Shown here: positions 14,066 through 20,315 of the stretch, one piece after another
Layout: each line of letters begins with the position of its first letter
Numbering within the stretch: the first letter of the stretch is position 1
DNA from: Rhodospirillales bacterium
GTDB lineage: Bacteria > Pseudomonadota > Alphaproteobacteria > Acetobacterales > Acetobacteraceae
Direction of reading: 5' to 3'
Length of the DNA stretch: 20,315 bases
Assembly (NCBI GenBank): GCA_025350425.1
Contig: JANXXW010000094.1
Coordinates: 1-20,315, forward strand
The notes under the pieces: generated by a model
Told to the model about the DNA's origin: nothing
Seen by the model: only the letters and a program-made list of their open reading frames with translations
The model's database searches: none
Translations under genes and position numbers: made by a program

Positions 14066-15816
14066 TGACGAGCCGCCCACGCCGAAGCCTCGCGTCTGTG
14101 CCATGTGCGAACCGATTCTTCTCCGCGAGGCTCGTGGCCCTGCTGGGGTTCGCCACCTTCTTCGCCCTCCCCGGTCCCGTCCACGCCGCCGACGCGCCCG
14201 CCATCGCCCGGTATCACATGGCCGCCACGGCGAGCCCGCTAGCGACCCAGGCGGCCCTCGCCGTGCTGCGTGAAGGCGGCTCAGCGGTCGATGCCGCCAT
14301 CGCCGCGCAGATGATGCTCGCCGTGGTCGAGCCGCAATCCTCCGGGCTGGGCGGCGGCTCCCTGCTCATGGTGTGGGAGGCGCGGACGAAGCGCCTGACC
14401 TTCATCGACGGTCTCGCCAGCGCCCCCGCAATGATGCCAGAGGACTACGCGCACGAGGCCGGCGGTGGCGCCATAGAACCCAAGACGCTCGACCGCAGCG
14501 GCCGCGTGGTCGCCGTCCCCGGCACGCTCCGCACCCTTGCCGTGCTGCACACGACCCAGGGCCGTCTGCCGTGGGCACGTCTGTTCCAGGACGCCATCGC
14601 CACTGCCGAAAATGGCTTTCCCCTGCCGCCCTACCTGCACGCCACGTTGCTCAGCCGCAAAGACCTCGCGGGCAAACCAGGTCTCGCCGCCTATTTCGGC
14701 CCGGACGGAAAGGCGTTGCCGGCAGGATCGCCTATTCATAACCTTGCTCTGGCCGCCACCCTTCGCCGTGTCGCCAAGGAAGGTCCCGACGCCCTGTACT
14801 CTGGCATCGTTGCCGACGACATGGTGGCGGCGGTGGGCCAGGCGCCCTACCCCGGCACCCAAACCTTGGCCGACCTCGCCGCATACCGCCCGCGCGAACG
14901 CAGCCCCGTCTGCGCCGACGCCTTCCAGCACCGCATCTGCAGCGCTGCACCTCCCTCCTCCGGCGGTGTGGCGCTGCTGCAGCAGCTCGCCGTGCTCGAC
15001 CGCGTCCACATCGCTGACCAGCTTCCCGGCAGCGTCGCTTCGGCCCACCTGTTCATCGAGGCTGCGCGTCTCGCCGAAGCCGACCGCCGCGCCTTCATCG
15101 GCGACCCCGATCAAGTCGAAATCCCCCTGGCTGGCCTACTCGACCCGTCCTATCTCGACGCCCGCGCCCATCTGATCGGCCCCACGGCGCTGGAGACCGC
15201 AAGCCACGGAACACCGCCCGCCCGACACGCCGCCCTGCCGGTATCGGACCCACTCGAGATGTCCGCCACCAGCCATCTGGCCATCGTCGACGACGCGGGC
15301 AACGCCGTCTCGTTCACCACCACCATCAACCTGAACTTCGGCTCCGACATCGTGATCGACGGCGTGGTCCTGAACGACGCGCTGACCAATTTCGCCACGC
15401 GGCCGGTGGTGAACGGCGTCCATGTCGCCAACGCGGCGGCCCCGAACAAACGCCCCATCACCACCATGGCTCCGGCCATCGTGTTCGATGCCGATGGGCT
15501 GCCCGTGCTCATCGTCGGCGCCGGCGGAGGTGCCCGCATCATCGACTCCGTCGCCGAAACCATCGTCGGCGTGCTCGCCTGGCACCAGCAGGTCCGCGAG
15601 GCGATCGAGCAACCCCGCATCGGGGGCGAAAATAACGCCCAGGAACTCGAACGCGACACGCCAGCCGCAGGCCTGGCAGACGCCCTGCGCGCCCTGGGCC
15701 ACAAGCCAGCGATCACCGAGATGAATGGTGGTGTCCAAGCCATCGCCATTATGCCAGGCGGCGGCCTCGAAGGCTGGGCCGATCCCAGGCGGGACGGCGT
15801 GGCGTTGGGCGACTAG
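14062..15816 (+). CDS. ggt: Gamma-glutamyltranspeptidase
   Basis: 584 aa, normal GGT length. A signal peptide (about 28-48, ending in VHAADAP) directs it to the periplasm. The large subunit has the typical start MAATASPLATQAALAVLREGGSAVDAA and SSGLGGGSLL. Autocleavage is expected before Thr403 in SATSHLAIVDDAGNAVSFTTTIN, giving a small subunit of about 182 aa with the nucleophilic threonine; relatives usually have TTH here, this protein TSH. The PITTMAPAIVF and GAGGGARIIDSV segments carry the gamma-glutamyl-binding glycines (GGGAR in place of the usual GGxR/GGSRI form). It hydrolyses or transfers the gamma-glutamyl group of glutathione. The start at 14062 overlaps the TPR stop; AAAGG lies upstream. 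The stop shares CTAG with the convergent dnaE stop. Confidence 0.93.
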   Translation: MMTSRPRRSLASVPCANRFFSARLVALLGFATFFALPGPVHAADAPAIARYHMAATASPLATQAALAVLREGGSAVDAAIAAQMMLAVVEPQSSGLGGGSLLMVWEARTKRLTFIDGLASAPAMMPEDYAHEAGGGAIEPKTLDRSGRVVAVPGTLRTLAVLHTTQGRLPWARLFQDAIATAENGFPLPPYLHATLLSRKDLAGKPGLAAYFGPDGKALPAGSPIHNLALAATLRRVAKEGPDALYSGIVADDMVAAVGQAPYPGTQTLADLAAYRPRERSPVCADAFQHRICSAAPPSSGGVALLQQLAVLDRVHIADQLPGSVASAHLFIEAARLAEADRRAFIGDPDQVEIPLAGLLDPSYLDARAHLIGPTALETASHGTPPARHAALPVSDPLEMSATSHLAIVDDAGNAVSFTTTINLNFGSDIVIDGVVLNDALTNFATRPVVNGVHVANAAAPNKRPITTMAPAIVFDADGLPVLIVGAGGGARIIDSVAETIVGVLAWHQQVREAIEQPRIGGENNAQELERDTPAAGLADALRALGHKPAITEMNGGVQAIAIMPGGGLEGWADPRRDGVALGD

Positions 15817-18800
15817 ATTTCCTCTACCCGCTCGATCCCCGGCAGCACCCGCATCTCATCTGCCAGACGCGGCGTAACGTTGAAGCGGCCCGGCAGCGTG
15901 ATCTCCACTTCCTGCTCGCCCTCGACGCGCGGCATCAGCACCACCTCGCCACGGCCCTTGCCCTCACGCGTCAGCAGCGCCCGGATGTGCGGCAGCGCCT
16001 CGGTTCGCTCCAGCCACACGCGCATTCCCGCCCCCGCCTGCATGGCCGCCTGGTCGAGTGGCGTGACATCGTTGGCGGTCACGCGCAGCGCTTCGCCTTC
16101 CATTCGGATATCGGCACTCACCAACACCGAGTTGCCGATCGCCAGCGCCTCCCGTGACCGCGCCAGCACCTCGCTGAACACCGTCACCTCGTAGGATCCG
16201 CCCGAATCCGATAGCCGTATCCACGCCATCCGGCTGCCGGTGCGCGTGATCCGCTCCTTCGACGCGATCACCGATCCCGCCAGCTTCACCCGCGCGGCGC
16301 CAGCCTGCGCCTTCGTCTCCATCTGCGTGCTCGAAATCACCCCAAGGCGGCGCAGCACCTGTGCATAGGAATCCAACGGGTGCGCTGTCAGATGGAACCC
16401 GATCGCCTCGGCCTCGAACCCCAGCCGATCCATCGGCATCCAGTCCGCAACGTCAGGCAGCCGCAACTCTTCCCGCCGCCCTGGCGCCCCGAACAGCCCG
16501 ATCTGCGCGCTGCCCTTCTCCTCGGTGGACGCCTGCGCCCGCCGCAGCACCGTCTCGGCGCCAGCGAATACCCGCGCCCGATTATCATCGAGGTGATCGA
16601 AGGCGCCCGCCTTTGCCAGGTTCTCGATCTGCATCTTGGCGAACTGGCGCGGATCGACACGCGCTGCGATGTCGGAGATATCCACGAACGGCGTCTCCCC
16701 CCGCGTCACTTCAAGCGCCTCCATCGCCGCGCGTCCAACCCGCTTCACCGCCGCCAGCGCGTAGCGGATCGCGAGCTTGTCCTCGTGCATCTCCAGCACG
16801 AAATCGGCACCGGAACGGTTGATGTCCGGCGGCAGCATCACGATGCCCATGCGTCCCGCCTCCTGCCGCAGCGACGCCAGCCGATCCGTGTTGTTCATCG
16901 CAAGGCTCATGCACGCGGCCACAAACGCGACCGGATGGTTCGCCTTCATCCACGCCGTCTGATACGCGACCAGCGCGTACGCCGCCGCGTGCGACTTGTT
17001 GAAGCCGTAATCTGCGAACTTGGCCATGAGGTCGAACACCTCCTCGGCCTTTTCTGGCGGAACGCCGCGCCCGACCGCGCCGTCCACGAACGTGTTGCGC
17101 TGCGCGTCCATCTCGGAGCGGATCTTCTTGCCCATCGCCCGGCGCAGCAGGTCGGCGCTGCCCAGGCTGTAGCCGCCCATCTTCTGGGCGATCTGCATCA
17201 CCTGCTCCTGATAGACCATGATCCCGTAGGTCTCGCCCAGGATCTCCATCAGCTCCGGATGCGGCGGCTCCCACTTCTCGCCGTGCTTGCGCTGGCAATA
17301 GGCGGGAATGTTGGCCATCGGTCCCGGCCGATACAGCGCCACGCCAGCGATCAAATCCTCGAACCGGTTGGGACGCATCTGCCGCAACACGTCGCGCATC
17401 CCCTGACCTTCGAACTGGAACACGCCGCCCGCGTCGCCTCGCGCCAGCATCTCGTAGGTGGACGCATCATCTAACGGCAGCGTGTCGAGGTCGATCTCGG
17501 TGCCCTCGTCCTTCAGGAAGCGCACCGCGCGCTGCAATATCGTGAGCGTCGTCAGCCCCAGGAAGTCGAACTTCACCAGCCCCGCCTGCTCGACGTACTT
17601 CATCGAGTATTGCGTGACCAGGAAGTCCGATTTCGGATCGCGATAGACCGGCACAAGCTCCGTCAGCGTCCGGTCGCCGATGACTACGCCTGCCGCATGG
17701 GTGCTGGCATGGCGGTACAGACCCTCCAACTGCAACGCGATCTCCATCAGCCGCCGCAATCCTTCGTCGTCGGTCCGCATCTGTTGCAGCTTCGGCTCGC
17801 CGTCGATCGCCTCGCTCAACGTCACCGGCTTGGCTGGATTGTTCGGGATCAGTTCGGCGACCTTGTTGATCTGCCCGTAAGGCAAGCCCAGCACGCGCCC
17901 CACGTCCCGCACCGCCGCCCGCGCCTGGAGCTTGCCGAACGTGATGATCTGCGCCACCCGGTCTTTGCCATATTCGCGCCGCACGTAGGCGATCACCTCG
18001 TCGCGCCGGTCCTGGCAGAAATCGATGTCGAAGTCGGGCATCGACACGCGTTCGGGATTCAGAAAGCGCTCGAACAGCAGCCCGAACCGGATCGGATCGA
18101 GGTCGGTGATCGTCAGCGCCCAGGCCGCGACCGAGCCCGCGCCCGAGCCACGTCCAGGCCCCACCGGAATCCCCTGCGCCTTCGCCCACTGGATGAAATC
18201 CGCCACGATCAGGAAGTATCCGGGGAAACCCATCTTCGCGATCACGGACAGCTCGAACGCCAGCCGTTCGCCATACTGCGCCCGCATCGCCGCGTCGGCA
18301 CCGATCTTGTCCATCCGCAATACCAGGCCTTCCTCGGCCATGGCGTTGAGCGTCTGTTCCTCCGTAGTGCCGGGCCGCACCTTGGGGCACATCGGCAGCA
18401 ACGGCTTGCGGGTTTCCGCCATCACCGCGCAGCGCCGCGCAATCGCCAGCGTGTTGTCGCAGGCCTCCGGCAGATCCTTGAACAAGGCCCGCATGTCAGC
18501 CGCCGGCTTGAACCAGTGTTCCGGCGTGACCCGCCGCCGCTCGGCTTCCGCCATCGTGCGGCCCTCGGCGATGCACAACAGCGCGTCATGCGCCTCGTGC
18601 ATCTCGCGGCGCGCGAAAAAGCACTCGTTGGTCGCCACCAAAGGCGCCCCGATCGCATCCGCGAGAGAGATGAAGCCCGGCTCGATCGCCTGCTCGATCG
18701 CCATCCCGTGCCGATGCAGTTCCATCATCGTGCGGCCCGGAAACGCCTCGGCAAATCGCGCCAACAAACGCTCGGCGGCCGGTTTCTGCCCCTCCGCCAG

Positions 18801-19229
18801 CAGCCGCCCGATCGGTCCCAGCGTGCCGCCGGTGAGAAGGATGAGGCCCTCGGAAAACGCGAACAGCCGCTCCGGAAGCATCTGCGGCTTGGCGCCGGGG
18901 TCACCTTCCAGAAACGCCAACGACGAAAGCCGCTGCAAATTCGCGAACCCCGCCGCGTCCTGCGCCAGCACCACCACGGGATCGGGCGGCAACATCGGGT
19001 TGTCCGCCCGTGTCAGCGCGATCTGGCAACCCAGGATCGGCTGCACACCTTGCGCCGCACAGGCCTGGCTGAACTCCAGCGCCCCGAACAAATTGGCGGT
19101 ATCCGCGATCGCCACCGCCGGCATCCCGGCGTTCCGCGCGAGCACGGCAATCTTGTCCGCCTTGATCGCGCCTTCGCTCAGCGAGTAGCTGGAATGGACG
19201 CGCAGATGCACGAAGTCGGCAAGCGGCAT
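15813..19229 (-). CDS. dnaE: DNA polymerase III subunit alpha
   Basis: The replicative polymerase catalytic subunit, 1138 aa, full length for DnaE1. An N-terminal PHP domain begins at FVHLRVHSSYSLSEGAI. The three catalytic aspartates fall at Asp401 and Asp403 (MPDFDIDF) and Asp555 (KFDFLGL), the same numbers as in E. coli DnaE. The fingers and thumb regions are intact (GFNKSHAAAYALVAYQTAWMK). A C-terminal OB-fold runs from VKLAGSVIASKERIT to VTANDVTPLDQ, with a short tail beyond it. The start ATG at 19229 follows the small unknown gene by 2 bases. It is the last gene of the lolC/E-lolD-unknown-dnaE cluster on this strand. No frameshift or missing residue was seen. Confidence 0.98.
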   Translation of the reverse strand: MPLADFVHLRVHSSYSLSEGAIKADKIAVLARNAGMPAVAIADTANLFGALEFSQACAAQGVQPILGCQIALTRADNPMLPPDPVVVLAQDAAGFANLQRLSSLAFLEGDPGAKPQMLPERLFAFSEGLILLTGGTLGPIGRLLAEGQKPAAERLLARFAEAFPGRTMMELHRHGMAIEQAIEPGFISLADAIGAPLVATNECFFARREMHEAHDALLCIAEGRTMAEAERRRVTPEHWFKPAADMRALFKDLPEACDNTLAIARRCAVMAETRKPLLPMCPKVRPGTTEEQTLNAMAEEGLVLRMDKIGADAAMRAQYGERLAFELSVIAKMGFPGYFLIVADFIQWAKAQGIPVGPGRGSGAGSVAAWALTITDLDPIRFGLLFERFLNPERVSMPDFDIDFCQDRRDEVIAYVRREYGKDRVAQIITFGKLQARAAVRDVGRVLGLPYGQINKVAELIPNNPAKPVTLSEAIDGEPKLQQMRTDDEGLRRLMEIALQLEGLYRHASTHAAGVVIGDRTLTELVPVYRDPKSDFLVTQYSMKYVEQAGLVKFDFLGLTTLTILQRAVRFLKDEGTEIDLDTLPLDDASTYEMLARGDAGGVFQFEGQGMRDVLRQMRPNRFEDLIAGVALYRPGPMANIPAYCQRKHGEKWEPPHPELMEILGETYGIMVYQEQVMQIAQKMGGYSLGSADLLRRAMGKKIRSEMDAQRNTFVDGAVGRGVPPEKAEEVFDLMAKFADYGFNKSHAAAYALVAYQTAWMKANHPVAFVAACMSLAMNNTDRLASLRQEAGRMGIVMLPPDINRSGADFVLEMHEDKLAIRYALAAVKRVGRAAMEALEVTRGETPFVDISDIAARVDPRQFAKMQIENLAKAGAFDHLDDNRARVFAGAETVLRRAQASTEEKGSAQIGLFGAPGRREELRLPDVADWMPMDRLGFEAEAIGFHLTAHPLDSYAQVLRRLGVISSTQMETKAQAGAARVKLAGSVIASKERITRTGSRMAWIRLSDSGGSYEVTVFSEVLARSREALAIGNSVLVSADIRMEGEALRVTANDVTPLDQAAMQAGAGMRVWLERTEALPHIRALLTREGKGRGEVVLMPRVEGEQEVEITLPGRFNVTPRLADEMRVLPGIERVEEI

Positions 19230-19231
19230 GG

Positions 19232-19522
19232 TCAGTTCACCAAACGGGACGCAAAAGCCACGCCCTCGGAAATGTCGGCCAGCGTCAGACTGGCCGTGGG
19301 TTCGTCGATATCGATCTCAGCACCCAGGCCACGAGACCAGAAGATCGCGTCCGGGCGCCGCACACGTCCATCCGGTGTCAGCACGGCAATGTCGGCGCAA
19401 AGAACTGGATAGGAACTCCCGCGCAACTGCTGCCATACGCGATGGCGGTTATCGGGCGCGGCCGGGTCTAGCGCATAGCCATAATCTAGTGCTGACAGGG
19501 CCAGCCTTCCATCACAACTCAA
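19232..19522 (-). CDS. Small protein of unknown function between lolD and dnaE
   Basis: 96 aa from a TTG at 19522; the first residues overlap the end of lolD by 11 bases, and GAGGG lies 8 bases upstream of the TTG. No family is recognised. The protein has no signal peptide or membrane helix, is acidic in its C-terminal half (GAEIDIDEPTASLTLADISE), has one tryptophan in VWQQLRG and another in AIFWSRG, and has a pair of basic residues in GRVRRPD. The tight packing (overlap with lolD, 2 bases to dnaE) argues for a real gene, since this gap would otherwise be 282 bases in a cluster with little spare DNA. An N-terminus a few residues further in is possible. Confidence 0.6.
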   Translation of the reverse strand: MSCDGRLALSALDYGYALDPAAPDNRHRVWQQLRGSSYPVLCADIAVLTPDGRVRRPDAIFWSRGLGAEIDIDEPTASLTLADISEGVAFASRLVN

Positions 19523-20195
19523 CGACCCGGCCCTCGCGCAGCGTCACCGTCCGGTCCATCCGCGCCGCCAGTTCCGTGTTGTGCGTGGCGATCAGCGCCG
19601 CGACGCCATGATGCCGCACGGTAGCCAGCAATTCGTCGAACACCCCGGCTGCCGTCGCTGAGTCGAGGTTCCCGGTCGGCTCGTCTGCCAGCATCAGCTT
19701 CGGCGCATTTGCCAGCGCGCGGGCGATTGCCACGCGTTGCTGCTCGCCGCCCGACAGCTTGCCCGGCAAGTGCGTCAGTCGCGACGCCAGCCCGAACGCC
19801 CCCAACAGCATCTCCGCCCGAGCCGCCGCCACGCGCCGCTCCGTGCCGCGGATCAACTGCGGCAGCACCACGTTCTCCAGCGCCGAGAACTCGCCCAGCA
19901 GGTGATGGAACTGGTACACGAAGCCGATGCTGTCGCGCCGGATCGCGGTCCGCTCCGCATCGGACAGCGCGCCGGCATCGCGTCCGTCGATCAAGACCTG
20001 ACCTGCATCCGGTTTCTCCAGCAACCCCGCCAGATGCAGGAACGTCGATTTTCCGGCGCCCGACGGTGCCACCAGAGCTACGATCTCGCCCGCCCGCAGC
20101 TCGAAATCCACTCCACGCAGGATCGGTAACTCCCCCCCACCGCTCCGATAGGTGCGCTTCACCCCGCGCATTCGCAGTGTCACTGTCTCACTCAT
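19512..20195 (-). CDS. lolD: Lipoprotein-releasing system ATP-binding protein LolD
   Basis: 227 aa, the LolD length. It has Walker A APSGAGKST (Lys49), a Q-loop in YQFHHLLGEFSALEN (the FHHLL...F.ALEN form is diagnostic for LolD/MacB-type ATPases), signature LSGGEQQRVAIARAL, Walker B LMLADEPTGNLD and the H-loop ATHN. It powers extraction of outer-membrane lipoproteins from the inner membrane together with LolC/E. It overlaps the upstream lolC/E stop by 8 bases (CATGAGTGA context), which supports coupling. The last codons are shared with the TTG start of the small downstream gene. Confidence 0.95.
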   Translation of the reverse strand: MSETVTLRMRGVKRTYRSGGGELPILRGVDFELRAGEIVALVAPSGAGKSTFLHLAGLLEKPDAGQVLIDGRDAGALSDAERTAIRRDSIGFVYQFHHLLGEFSALENVVLPQLIRGTERRVAAARAEMLLGAFGLASRLTHLPGKLSGGEQQRVAIARALANAPKLMLADEPTGNLDSATAAGVFDELLATVRHHGVAALIATHNTELAARMDRTVTLREGRVVEL

Positions 20196-20315
20196 GGCGG
20201 AGCGCTTCCACCGGGTCAGTCCGCGCCGCCCGCCAGCAAGGATATATCGTCGCGAGTAAGGAAATGATTAACGCCATCAGGATCACCTGTGACACCTCGG
20301 ACCAATCGAGCTTGG
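20188..20315 (-). CDS. lolC: Lipoprotein-releasing system permease LolC/LolE, C-terminal end (partial)
   Basis: Only the last 41 residues are inside the window; the gene enters from the right edge. The sequence ends in a final membrane helix (VILMALIISLLATIYP) followed by CWRAARTDPVEALRHE, the conserved C-terminus of FtsX-type LolC/LolE permeases. The stop lies inside lolD (8-base overlap). In alphaproteobacteria a single LolC/E-type permease often precedes lolD (family knowledge); the exact paralogue cannot be told from this fragment. Confidence 0.9.
   Translation of the reverse strand, partial: KLDWSEVSQVILMALIISLLATIYPCWRAARTDPVEALRHE

Noticed and set aside
17610..19412. 600-aa plus-strand open frame opposite dnaE
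   Set aside because: Antisense shadow of a fully intact dnaE with all catalytic residues; Arg/His-rich composition and no recognisable domain.
1..20315. CRISPR arrays, insertion sequences, toxin-antitoxin pairs or restriction systems
   Set aside because: No regularly spaced repeats, transposase motifs, terminal inverted repeats or typical small toxin genes were seen on either strand.

Overview
The window is GC-rich, densely packed chromosomal DNA, most likely from an alphaproteobacterium. The best guess is Acetobacteraceae/Rhodospirillales, inferred from base composition, codon style and gene families; no rRNA or other decisive marker is present. There is no phage, insertion sequence, CRISPR array or origin, and the content looks like core and housekeeping genes.

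Layout. (1) 1-2559, minus: the first 853 residues of a large hybrid sensor kinase (PAS-GAF-HisKA-HATPase-REC-PAS), cut by the left edge. (2) 2764-6271, plus: a tight operon of a substrate-binding protein, permease and ATPase of a nitrate/sulfonate/taurine-type ABC importer, then cysteine synthase. The grouping suggests uptake of an organosulfur compound feeding cysteine synthesis. (3) 6364-6438, minus: tRNA-Thr(CGT) with encoded CCA and a good sigma70-type promoter. (4) 6569-10088, plus: a Pqi lipid-transport operon. PqiA is encoded by two consecutive single-unit genes, followed by PqiB (three MCE domains) and the lipoprotein PqiC, all touching or overlapping. (5) 10119-11280, minus: a family-4 glycosyltransferase broken by one frameshift in a CG-dinucleotide run, with a 14-bp tandem duplication over its stop codon. 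(6) 11512-12327, plus: an alpha/beta hydrolase, overlapping tail-to-tail with an NAD(P)-binding SDR protein (12280-13152, minus). (7) 13193-15816, plus: a membrane-anchored TPR protein translationally coupled to a periplasmic gamma-glutamyltranspeptidase. (8) 15813-20315, minus: the lolC/E-lolD-(96-aa unknown)-dnaE cluster; dnaE and the transpeptidase share a CTAG at their stops.

Genes are joined mostly by ATGA, GTGA, TTGA or TAATG junctions, so translational coupling is the rule. No clearly novel multi-gene system was found. The points most worth a second look are the frameshifted glycosyltransferase, the importer-cysK linkage, the two-gene PqiA, the unknown protein between lolD and dnaE, the palindrome and AT-rich block at 11350-11403, and the kinase with a changed H-box and a second sensory domain after its receiver.
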